Source: Cellulophaga sp. RHA19
GTDB taxonomy: Bacteria > Bacteroidota > Bacteroidia > Flavobacteriales > Flavobacteriaceae
NCBI RefSeq assembly: GCF_002813425.1
Contig: NZ_PHUL01000001.1
Span: 1,528,001-1,592,000, forward strand
DNA length: 64,000 nucleotides
Direction of reading: 5' to 3'
The notes under the pieces were generated by a model that had not been told where the DNA came from, made no database searches, and worked only from the letters and a program-made list of their open reading frames with translations. Shown here piece by piece: positions 44,979 through 52,855 of this stretch (position 1 is the first letter of the stretch; each line of letters opens with the position of its first letter). The translations under genes were made by a program, and so were the position numbers.

Positions 44979-45752
44979 ATGATGTTAGCAAGTATGCCAA
45001 AAGTTAGTTTAGTTGGCGCAGGCCCTGGTAGTAGTGATCTTATAACACGTAGAGGCTTTAAGGTTTTGCAGCAGGCATCTGTAGTTTTGTATGATGCATT
45101 GGTAAGTAAAGAATTACTAAATGAAATAGATGCAGATATACCAAAAATATACGTAGGTAAGCGTTGCGGAGAACATTCTTTATTGCAAGATGATATTAAT
45201 AAGCTTATAGTAGAAAGTGCATATACATATGGGCACGTAGTACGTTTAAAAGGTGGTGATCCGTTTGTGTTTGGTAGAGCAAGTGAAGAAATAGAATACG
45301 TAGAGTCTTTTGGTATACCTGTTACAGTTGTCCCTGGTGTAAGTAGTGCTATTGCTGTACCAGCAAGTCAAGGTATACCAGTAACTCGTAGAGGTATAAG
45401 TAGTAGTTTTTGGGTAATGACAGCTACAAAAAAGGATGGGTCGTTCTCTCAAGATCTTAAATTGGCAGCAAAATCATCAGCAACACTTGTAATATTAATG
45501 GGTGTACGTAAGTTTAGAGAAATTACAAAAGAGATTTTAAAATACAGGAGTAAAACAACACCTTTTGCTATAATACAGAACGGAACTTTAGATAAAGAAA
45601 CCTGTATAACAGGTACTTTATTAAATTATAAAACAGTTAATAAAGATATTAATACTGCGCTCCCTGGTATTATAGTTATTGGTGATGTGGTAGCGGAGCA
45701 TCCTTCTTTTTTTGAAGAAGAGTTACAGCGTGTACTTAACTCAGGGATGTAA
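44979..45752 (+). CDS. cobA: uroporphyrinogen-III C-methyltransferase
   Basis: A SUMT of about 257 residues that makes precorrin-2, the siroheme precursor needed by NirB. SLVGAGPGSSDLITRRG, the VRLKGGDPFVFGRASEE motif and PVTVVPGVSSAIAVPA are diagnostic. ATG codons at 44979, 44982 and 44994 are all possible; a TTG at 44970 is less likely. It is divergent from nirB and shares its control region. No CysG-type dehydrogenase/ferrochelatase domain is fused, so those steps are encoded elsewhere. Confidence 0.95.
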   Translation: MMLASMPKVSLVGAGPGSSDLITRRGFKVLQQASVVLYDALVSKELLNEIDADIPKIYVGKRCGEHSLLQDDINKLIVESAYTYGHVVRLKGGDPFVFGRASEEIEYVESFGIPVTVVPGVSSAIAVPASQGIPVTRRGISSSFWVMTATKKDGSFSQDLKLAAKSSATLVILMGVRKFREITKEILKYRSKTTPFAIIQNGTLDKETCITGTLLNYKTVNKDINTALPGIIVIGDVVAEHPSFFEEELQRVLNSGM

Positions 45753-45766
45753 AATTATATATGAGT

Positions 45767-45778
45767 AACTACGTAGTT
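45767..45778. promoter_or_regulatory. isolated 12-bp palindrome with TACGTA core
   Basis: AACTACGTAGTT is a perfect palindrome 15 bases after the cobA stop and about 270 bases before narK. It may be a distal operator of the same set or a fortuitous copy. Confidence 0.45.
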
Positions 45779-45944
45779 ATTAAATAATTTAGTCATTTTT
45801 TTACCTTTTATTGAACTAATACATTGTGTTTTAGCTTGTTGTTTGTTTTTAAATTTCTTTAAAAATGTCAAATTCTACATTTTAATATTTCTTTTTTTTC
45901 ATTTTGATTTTTTATAAATACAAATTCTATCATTTTAATAAAAA

Positions 45945-46008
45945 TACGTATTCTGTGTATTGTTTTTATTTACACCTACGTACTTATACGTATTAATACT
46001 TATTTTTG
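45945..46008 (+). promoter_or_regulatory. nitrate transporter promoter with three TACGTA sites
   Basis: TACGTA at 45945-45950, 45977-45982 and 45987-45992 (spacing 32 and 10 bp), followed 8 bases later by an exact -7 box TATTTTTG (46001-46008). The ATG is at 46052. The rest of the 299-base gap 45753-46051 is very AT-rich and shows no coding frame. Confidence 0.72.
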
Positions 46009-46051
46009 AAGTGTAAATAGTTCACTATATAACCTTCTAAAATAATATGAT

Positions 46052-47449
46052 ATGATAAACAAGACATCTAACAAGGCTACAAAATTAAATCTACGAGATT
46101 TTAAAAGTATTCAAATGAAAACTTTTTGGATTACCTCACTGGCTTTTTTTCTTTGTTTTTTTGCTTGGTTTGGTATAGTTCCTTTTATGCCAGATGTGGT
46201 TAGAGATTTAGGATTAACTCCTTCTCAAAAATGGAATTCTATTATTTTAGCGGTTTCAGGAACTGTATTTGCACGTTTAGCAATAGGTAAATTATGTGAT
46301 AAATATGGTCCACGATTGTGCTATACCTACTTACTAGTATTAGGAGCAATACCAGTAATATTGCTTGGTTTTGTACAAACACCATTACAGTTTTTAATTT
46401 GTAGGTTGCTTATTGGTTTTATAGGAGCTTCATTTGTAATTACGCAGTTTCATACTTCTATTATGTTTGCGCCAAATATTGTAGGTACGGCAAATGCTAC
46501 TTCTGCAGGTTGGGGAAATCTAGGAGGTGGAGCTAACCGTTTGGGAATGCCTTTAATTGCTGCAGCAGTTGTAAGTTTTGGTGTTGCAGATGAAATTGCC
46601 TGGCGTTACTCTATGGTTATTGCTGGTGTACTATGTTTTTTAATGGGATTGGTATATTATTTCTTTACAAAAGATACTCCAGAGGGTAATTTTTCAGAAT
46701 TAAAAGAAAGAGGTGAAATGCCTGTTCTTAAAAAGGACGAAGCATCTTTTGCTAGTGTTTTAAAAGATTATAGGGTTTGGATTTTATTTTTTGTTTATGC
46801 TGCTTGCTTTGGAATAGAACTTACGGTGTATGGCACTATGGATGATTATTTGCAAAATAGATTTGGTTTAGAAAGGTCTTTTGCCGGTAACTTGGTTTTG
46901 TCTTTTGCTTTAATGAACATTTTTGCCCGAACATTAGGTGGTTATTTTGGTGATAAATTTGGTAACTCTAAAGGCTTACGTGGTCGTGTTATTTTCTTGG
47001 CTGTTATTTTAGCTGCAGAGGGATTAATGTTATCTTTCTTTTCAATGACAACAAGTATAGCAGTAGGGATGTTGTTTTTAATAGCATTTAGCTTAACAGT
47101 ACAAATGGCAGAAGGAGCTACATTTTCTGTTGTACCGTTTATAAATAAAAAGGCAATTGGGTCTATCTCAGGTATTGTAGGTGCAGGTGGTAATGTAGGT
47201 GCATTTTTAGCAGCAATGCTATTAAAGTCTAAGTCTGCAGTAGCAGAAAGCGCAGCAATATCATCTAACAATGAGTTGGGGGAAGAGGCTATAAAAGCGG
47301 CACAAACTGTGGCTTCTGCTTCAGCAGTTTCATCTGGTTATTTTGTTATTGGTGGTTGTATTTTGGTAGCAGCATTACTGTCCTTAGCTATCAAATTTGC
47401 ATCATCAGAAGAGAAAGTGTCTGCTAGACTACAGGTAGCAGATAAATAA
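46052..47449 (+). CDS. narK: nitrate/nitrite MFS transporter (NarK/NasA family)
   Basis: A 465-residue inner-membrane transporter with 12 predicted helices. The nitrate-porter signature AGWGNLGGGANRLGMP in helix 5 is clear, with RLLIGFIGASFVITQFHTS before it and GNVGAFLAAMLL (second Gly-rich motif region) near residue 390. It imports nitrate, possibly exchanging nitrite. It is transcribed from the TACGTA promoter and followed 48 bases later by an outer-membrane barrel gene. Confidence 0.95.
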   Translation: MINKTSNKATKLNLRDFKSIQMKTFWITSLAFFLCFFAWFGIVPFMPDVVRDLGLTPSQKWNSIILAVSGTVFARLAIGKLCDKYGPRLCYTYLLVLGAIPVILLGFVQTPLQFLICRLLIGFIGASFVITQFHTSIMFAPNIVGTANATSAGWGNLGGGANRLGMPLIAAAVVSFGVADEIAWRYSMVIAGVLCFLMGLVYYFFTKDTPEGNFSELKERGEMPVLKKDEASFASVLKDYRVWILFFVYAACFGIELTVYGTMDDYLQNRFGLERSFAGNLVLSFALMNIFARTLGGYFGDKFGNSKGLRGRVIFLAVILAAEGLMLSFFSMTTSIAVGMLFLIAFSLTVQMAEGATFSVVPFINKKAIGSISGIVGAGGNVGAFLAAMLLKSKSAVAESAAISSNNELGEEAIKAAQTVASASAVSSGYFVIGGCILVAALLSLAIKFASSEEKVSARLQVADK

Positions 47450-47497
47450 TATTAGTTCTATTATCAGAAAAAATAAATAATATAAACTTAAGGGAAA

Positions 47498-48778
47498 ATG
47501 AAAAAAATACATTTTTTAATAGGTCTGGTATGTCTAATTTCTAATTATACCATAGCACAGTTTAAAATAGATGGCGAGTTTAGGCCAAGAACCGAATACC
47601 GTCACGGATACGGAAGTCCAATTGCAGAAGATGCAGATGCAGGTTTTGGTATATCTACTAGAGCACGTGTAAATTTTGGGTACGCAGATGAATCTTACAA
47701 GGTATATTTAAGTTTGCAAGATGTAATGACGTGGGGAGAAAATAGGCAACTTTTACCTGCAGATACTAATAATTCTTTTGCTGTTTTTGAAGCTTGGGGA
47801 GAACTAACTTTAGGAGAAGGTTTTTCTACAAAAATAGGTAGGCAAACATTAGATTATGATGATCAAAGAATTTTAGGTTCTGTTGGTTGGGCACAGCAAG
47901 CACGTAACCATGATGCAGCATTGTTAAAATATAAAAAAGACAAATTTTTATTAGATGTAGGTTTAGCATTTAATCAAGATAAAGCAAATTTATCTGGTTT
48001 TTCATCTATAGGAACGGAATATAGTACAACGGGTTTCTTTTCTTATAAAACAATGCAGTACTTATATTTAAAACAAAATTGGGACACTTTTTCAGGTAGT
48101 TTGTTAGTGCTAAATAATGGTTTTCAGGAGTATGAAGATGATGGTGTTACGGCAGATGGTACTAGTAGTTTGTTAACTCTTGGCACACACTTAGAGTATA
48201 AAAAAGGAAAACTAGGTGTTAGTAGTAATCTTTTTTTACAAACAGGAGAAAGACAAGGAGAAGTAGATGTAAAAGGTGCTTATTTGGCAAGTTTAGATCT
48301 TAGTTTAAAAACATCAGATAAAATTACTTTAGGGGCAGGTATAGAGCTTATTAGTGGTAATGATGCAGATGCAGGTGAAACAGGAGCATTTTTTCCGTTG
48401 TACGGAACCAATCATAAATTTAATGGCTTTATGGATTATTTTTATGTAGGCAACCACGCTAATTCTGTTGGACTTTTAGATGTACATTTAAGCGCAAATT
48501 TTAAATTAAATGAAACGTCTAATCTTATGGTTAAGGCATTAAACTTTAGTGGCGAGCAAGAATTGCCAAGCGGAGAAAAATCTTTAGGGACAGAAATAGA
48601 TCTAGTTTTTTCTAAAAAGTTTAAGGGCTACGGCTTGGCAATAGGATATTCACAAATGTTTGCAAATGATGGTATGTATGAATTAAAAGAAACTACTGAA
48701 GATGCTTCTGCCGGAGGTCAAAATTGGGCTTGGGCAATGCTAACCATCAAACCAAAATTTTTAAATACAACAAAATAA
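47498..48778 (+). CDS. alginate-export-type outer-membrane beta-barrel, probable nitrate-island porin
   Basis: A 426-residue protein with signal peptide (1-20, cleaved near IAQ). The mature part begins FKIDGEFRPRTEYRHGYG and consists of alternating beta-strands to the end, resembling the alginate_exp/OprD-like barrel group. LGEGFSTKIGRQTLDYDDQRILG is a typical segment. Position directly behind narK suggests it lets nitrate through the outer membrane; the substrate is inferred only from context. A terminator follows at 48804. Confidence 0.8.
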   Translation: MKKIHFLIGLVCLISNYTIAQFKIDGEFRPRTEYRHGYGSPIAEDADAGFGISTRARVNFGYADESYKVYLSLQDVMTWGENRQLLPADTNNSFAVFEAWGELTLGEGFSTKIGRQTLDYDDQRILGSVGWAQQARNHDAALLKYKKDKFLLDVGLAFNQDKANLSGFSSIGTEYSTTGFFSYKTMQYLYLKQNWDTFSGSLLVLNNGFQEYEDDGVTADGTSSLLTLGTHLEYKKGKLGVSSNLFLQTGERQGEVDVKGAYLASLDLSLKTSDKITLGAGIELISGNDADAGETGAFFPLYGTNHKFNGFMDYFYVGNHANSVGLLDVHLSANFKLNETSNLMVKALNFSGEQELPSGEKSLGTEIDLVFSKKFKGYGLAIGYSQMFANDGMYELKETTEDASAGGQNWAWAMLTIKPKFLNTTK

Positions 48779-48803
48779 CAATCAATTTTATAGCCATTCC
48801 CCA

Positions 48804-48834
48804 GTCGCTGCAGTATTATGTAGCGACTTTTTTT
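48804..48834 (+). terminator. intrinsic terminator after the narK-porin pair
   Basis: Stem GTCGCT (48804-48809) / AGCGAC (48822-48827) with extra CA/TG pairing inside, followed by a T run. Confidence 0.82.
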
Positions 48835-48854
48835 ATAGTATTGCCTAAGTATAT

Positions 48855-48889
48855 TACGTATGTAACTACGTATTTTTAAATTATATTTG
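48855..48889 (+). promoter_or_regulatory. response-regulator promoter with two TACGTA sites
   Basis: TACGTA at 48855-48860 and 48867-48872 (12 bp apart), then an exact -7 box TATATTTG (48882-48889) 18 bases before the ATG. It suggests autoregulation of the NarL-like regulator. Confidence 0.68.
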
Positions 48890-48906
48890 TGTAAATATTT
48901 AGATGA

Positions 48907-49575
48907 ATGAGTAGTACTATAAGTATTGTATTGGCAGATGATCATTCTTTAGTAAGGGACGGAATACGTTCTTTACTAGAAGAAGAAAAAGATTTAGTTG
49001 TAGTAGCAGAGGTGGCTAATGGGGAAGAAGCTATAGCTATTGTAGAAGAAAAAAAACCAGATCTTTTAATTATAGATATTAGAATGCCAATTATGAATGG
49101 TATAGATGCAGTAGATGTTTTAAATAAAAAAGGAACAACTACCAAAACCATTATTTTGTCTATGCATGACTCAGAGGAATATATTCTTAAATCTGTAAAT
49201 GCAGGTGCAAACGGTTATTTACTAAAAGATACAGGTAAAGTAGAGTTTATAAAAGCAATACACACTGTGCAACAAGGAGGAAAATATTTTAGTGGAGACA
49301 TATCTAATGTCTTGGTAAATAATTTGCTTCATGGTAATAAATCTATTTCTGAAGCATCAAAGACAACAAAAACCAATAATCCTTTTGATCTTACCAGTAA
49401 AGAACTTCAGGTATTAGAGCTTGTGCTAGCAGGTTTAACAAATAAGCAGATTTCAGAAAAACTAGAAAATAGTAAACGTACTGTAGAAACGCATAGGTTT
49501 AATTTAATGCGTAAAATGGAAGTTAAAAACCTTATAGACTTGTCTAAAAAAGCACAACAGTATAATCTTGTTTAA
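48907..49575 (+). CDS. NarL/FixJ-type response regulator
   Basis: A 222-residue two-component regulator. The receiver domain (1-about 120) has the acidic pair DD (11-12), phospho-acceptor Asp57 in LIIDIRMP and Lys near GYLLKDTGK. The C-terminal LuxR-type helix-turn-helix (about 155-215) shows LTSKELQVLELVLAGLTNKQ and KRTVETHRFNLMRKM. No kinase gene is adjacent; the HisKA_3 kinase in the nirB operon is the natural partner. TACGTA sites at its own promoter make it the first candidate for the factor that reads them. Confidence 0.93.
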   Translation: MSSTISIVLADDHSLVRDGIRSLLEEEKDLVVVAEVANGEEAIAIVEEKKPDLLIIDIRMPIMNGIDAVDVLNKKGTTTKTIILSMHDSEEYILKSVNAGANGYLLKDTGKVEFIKAIHTVQQGGKYFSGDISNVLVNNLLHGNKSISEASKTTKTNNPFDLTSKELQVLELVLAGLTNKQISEKLENSKRTVETHRFNLMRKMEVKNLIDLSKKAQQYNLV

Positions 49576-49697
49576 GAGTATAAATAATACGCTTTTATAT
49601 TAGTTTCCTAAAATTACCATTCTCTTTCTATAAGCTACCATATTAGATATTAAAAGCTACATAGTTTTGTGCGTATATTAATTTAATACAAAACAAA

Positions 49698-50447
49698 ATG
49701 AAAAAAAGAGCTTTAATTATTGGAGGTAGTAGTGGAATTGGAAGAGCAACTGCAGAAAAATTATTACAAGAAGGGGTAGAAGTACACGTAGTAGGTACAA
49801 ACCAAAATAAATTGGATGCATTTAAAAAAGAGGCACCTGAAGATTTATTTTGTCACAAAGTAGATATTACAAATTCATCAGAAATAGATAGTTTAAACAC
49901 AACAATTGGTGGTTGGGATAATCTAGATTATTTGGTAAATGCATCAGGTATATTTGGGCCAAAAGCTTTTTTAGATCATACTTTAGAAGATTATAACTCT
50001 TACCAAGATTTAAACCGTGGTTTCTTTTTTATTACACAGAATGTAGCTAAAAAAATGGCATCTACAGGTGGCGGTTCTATTGTAAACGTAGGTTCTATGT
50101 GGGCAAAACAAGCGGTAAAGGCAACACCTTCTTCTGCATATTCTATGCAAAAAGCAGGTTTACATTCTTTAACTCAGCATTTGGCTATGGAGCTTGCAGA
50201 TAAAAAAATTAGAGTAAATGCAGTTTCTCCAGCAGTAGTGCAAACACCAGTTTATGATAGTGTTTTTGGAGATAATGATAAGGCAACCGAAGCATTAAAA
50301 GGTTTTAATGGTTTTCATCCAATAGGAAGAATAGGACAACCAAGTGATATAGCAAAAACCATACACTTTCTGTTGTCTGATAGTGCTTCATGGGTAACAG
50401 GTGCTATTTGGGATACAGATGGTGGTGTAATGTCTGGAAGAAATTAA
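49698..50447 (+). CDS. short-chain dehydrogenase/reductase (SDR)
   Basis: A 249-residue classical SDR. The NAD(P)-binding motif GGSSGIGRA, NASG, catalytic Ser in NVGSMWA and YSMQK (Tyr-x-x-x-Lys) are intact, and the C-terminus IWDTDGGVMSGRN is typical. Substrate unknown. It is the first of four tightly packed genes (SDR, AhpD-like, amine oxidase, AraC). A -7-like TAGTTTTG at 49662-49669 precedes it; no TACGTA site does. Confidence 0.9.
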   Translation: MKKRALIIGGSSGIGRATAEKLLQEGVEVHVVGTNQNKLDAFKKEAPEDLFCHKVDITNSSEIDSLNTTIGGWDNLDYLVNASGIFGPKAFLDHTLEDYNSYQDLNRGFFFITQNVAKKMASTGGGSIVNVGSMWAKQAVKATPSSAYSMQKAGLHSLTQHLAMELADKKIRVNAVSPAVVQTPVYDSVFGDNDKATEALKGFNGFHPIGRIGQPSDIAKTIHFLLSDSASWVTGAIWDTDGGVMSGRN

Positions 50448-50473
50448 TTTTTTAATCTAAATATAATAGTCTT

Positions 50474-50779
50474 ATGTATGATATGAGCAACCTTAAGAAA
50501 TTAGGAAAATTAGGTAAAAATGCATCTCCGGCAATGCAAGCTTTTCAGGTTTTTGATGAAGCAGCTTTAGCAGATGGTGTAATACCAAAAAAGTATAAAG
50601 AATTGATAGCAGTTGCAGTAGCATTAACTACACAGTGTCCTTATTGTTTAGAAATACATAAAAAACAAGCAGAAAATGCAGGGGCAACACAAGAAGAGTT
50701 AGCAGAAGTTACATTTGTTGCAGCAGCATTACGTGCAGGAGCCGCAGTTGTTCACGGCACACATTTAATGAATAAATAA
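50474..50779 (+). CDS. carboxymuconolactone decarboxylase/AhpD-like protein
   Basis: A 101-residue helical protein of the CMD family. It carries the AhpD-type redox motif CPYC in TTQCPYCLEIHKKQAENAGAT, followed by AAALRAGAAVVHG. Members with this motif act as thiol-disulfide peroxidase partners. It sits 26 bases after the SDR gene and 2 bases before the amine oxidase gene. Confidence 0.9.
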   Translation: MYDMSNLKKLGKLGKNASPAMQAFQVFDEAALADGVIPKKYKELIAVAVALTTQCPYCLEIHKKQAENAGATQEELAEVTFVAAALRAGAAVVHGTHLMNK

Positions 50780-50781
50780 AA

Positions 50782-51825
50782 ATGATTAATACTACTAAAT
50801 ATATTATAATTGGTGCCGGACTTTCTGGGCTAACATCTGCATATGAATTGCATAAGTCTGGAGAAAAAGATTTTTTAGTTTTAGATTCCAGAGCCAAAAT
50901 TGGAGGCAGAATAGTTACTAAAAATCATATAGATTTAGGAGCTACTTGGTTCCAAAGTCACCATACAAATGTAAATGCTATATTGAGGGAATTAAACATC
51001 AATAAATTTCCTCAATATACTAGTGGTAATAGTGTTTTGGTTTATAGTTCTATGGCTCCGGCTCATTATTTTAAAAGTGATCCTGATGCACCTTCTGCAT
51101 CTAGAATTTCTGGCGGATCTAGTACTTTAATAACCAAATTAGCACAAGGTTTTACAGGTAAAATAATAACAGATGCTACAGTTTTACAAATTGAAGAAGA
51201 AGGTAATTACATAAAAGTTAGTACTAAAGACAAAACTTATATAGCAGAAAAAGTGGTGCTAACTGTACCGCCACGTATAATTTCTAGAATTAATTTTTCT
51301 CCAGAACTACCGACTAACTTAATTGATACAATGAAAAATACACATACTTGGATGAGTAATGCTATAAAAGTTGGACTAAAATTTAAAGAACCTTTTTGGA
51401 AGCAAAAAGGCTTGTCAGGTACTATTATAGGTCAAGTTGGTGCGGTTACAGAGTTGTATGATCATTGTAATTCTGATAATAATGATTATAGTTTAATGGG
51501 TTTTGTAAATGAAGCATTACGAGATTTAACAGCAAAAGAACGTAAAAACAAAATTCTGTCTTATCTTTCTAAATATTTGGGAGAAGAAGTACTAGATTAT
51601 ACGTTTTATTATGAAAAAGACTGGTCTAAAGACGTAAACACATCTTGCAAAACAATTAAGTCTATTTATATGAGTCCAACCTACGGAGATTCTCTTTTTG
51701 CCAATACATACTTTAATGGTAAGTTAATTTTTTCGGGAACAGAAACATCTCCTGTTTATGGAGGCTATATGGATGGAGCTATTTACAGTGGAAAATTAGC
51801 AGCTAAAAAATTATTAGATAGTTGA
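50782..51825 (+). CDS. FAD-dependent amine oxidase
   Basis: A 347-residue flavin monoamine-oxidase family protein. The FAD motif IIGAGLSGLTSAYEL is at the N-terminus, with GGRIVT and LGATWFQ following. The C-terminal flavin loop FSGTETSPVYGGYMDGAIYSG is typical. It is somewhat shorter than usual MAO-type enzymes (about 430-500). The substrate is unknown. The next gene starts on its stop codon. Confidence 0.87.
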   Translation: MINTTKYIIIGAGLSGLTSAYELHKSGEKDFLVLDSRAKIGGRIVTKNHIDLGATWFQSHHTNVNAILRELNINKFPQYTSGNSVLVYSSMAPAHYFKSDPDAPSASRISGGSSTLITKLAQGFTGKIITDATVLQIEEEGNYIKVSTKDKTYIAEKVVLTVPPRIISRINFSPELPTNLIDTMKNTHTWMSNAIKVGLKFKEPFWKQKGLSGTIIGQVGAVTELYDHCNSDNNDYSLMGFVNEALRDLTAKERKNKILSYLSKYLGEEVLDYTFYYEKDWSKDVNTSCKTIKSIYMSPTYGDSLFANTYFNGKLIFSGTETSPVYGGYMDGAIYSGKLAAKKLLDS

Positions 51826-52697
51826 AAAATTTTAATAAAATAGAACAATATCATTTGCATAAGGCGTACCCAAACAAGCTACAGTTTCAGGTGTACGACT
51901 TAAAAGAATACCGCAAAAAAAATCCTGAAAAAGCAGCAATACCGCATTCACATAGTTATTATCAAATAATTTGGTTTTTTAATGAAGGTGGTACGCATAC
52001 CATAGACTTTAAAACCTATGATATAAAAGAAAATAGTGTGCTTTTTACCAATAAAGATCAAATACATTCTTTTGATGATAATTTGGAGGTAGAAGGTTGG
52101 TTAATTCATTTTAACGAAAGTTTTTTTATGCATTCTGATGTAGATATATTTTTAAAGTATACTATTTTTAATGTAGAACAAAACTCTTGTTACCACATAG
52201 ATAAAGAAACAGCAGAAATAGCAGAGCATCACATTAAATTAATACAAAAAGAACTGCCTAAAGAGTTAAAGTTTGGTCACGAGGATACTGTGCGTTTTTT
52301 ATTAAAATCATTATTAATAAACTTAGAAAGGGTACATCATTTAAATGATGATAAAAAGTTAAGAATTAACAATACGTACGAGCGGCAGTTGTTCAATTTT
52401 AAAGATCTTATAGAGGTTAACTACAACAAAGGATTATCTATTACTGCGTATGCAGACATTTTAAATATTTCTTCAAGAACATTAACAAGTATAACCAAAA
52501 CGTTGTTAGGTAAATCACCTTCTCAATTACTAAAAGAGCGCATTATTCTAGAAGCAAAACGTTTGCTAAAATTTACATCACTGCAGAGTAATGAAATTGC
52601 TTTTCGTCTGGGTTTTGAAGACGACTCTTATTTTGTAAAATACTTTAAAAAAAGCGTTGGTATTTTACCAAGTGCATACCGTAGTGGTATTAAGTAA
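51822..52697 (+). CDS. AraC family transcriptional regulator
   Basis: A 291-residue regulator. The N-terminal cupin-like sensor (about 15-150) has PHSHSYYQIIWFF and NEGGTHTIDF. The C-terminal double helix-turn-helix (about 190-290) has SITAYADILNISSRTLTSI and SNEIAFRLGFEDDSYFVKYFKK. The start is a TTG overlapping the amine oxidase stop by four bases (no ATG nearby), indicating translational coupling. It probably controls its own four-gene cassette. Confidence 0.9.
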   Translation: MKNFNKIEQYHLHKAYPNKLQFQVYDLKEYRKKNPEKAAIPHSHSYYQIIWFFNEGGTHTIDFKTYDIKENSVLFTNKDQIHSFDDNLEVEGWLIHFNESFFMHSDVDIFLKYTIFNVEQNSCYHIDKETAEIAEHHIKLIQKELPKELKFGHEDTVRFLLKSLLINLERVHHLNDDKKLRINNTYERQLFNFKDLIEVNYNKGLSITAYADILNISSRTLTSITKTLLGKSPSQLLKERIILEAKRLLKFTSLQSNEIAFRLGFEDDSYFVKYFKKSVGILPSAYRSGIK

Positions 52698-52783
52698 ATT
52701 AAAATTTATATTAAGCTGTTGTTTTTAAGTAGTTTATTTATAAATATAACAAAATGTTCCCCTTATTATTATGAAATCATCAC

Positions 52784-52813
52784 TACGTATTTATACGTAA
52801 TTATCTATCTTTC
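52784..52813 (+). promoter_or_regulatory. nitrate reductase promoter with paired TACGTA sites
   Basis: TACGTA at 52784-52789 and 52794-52799 (10 bp apart), followed by TATCTTTC (52806-52813), seven of eight matching a -7 box. The ATG used for nitrate reductase is at 52856. Confidence 0.68.
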
Positions 52814-52855
52814 CATAGTAAAAAAATAGTGTTATTACACCTATTATTTAGAGCT

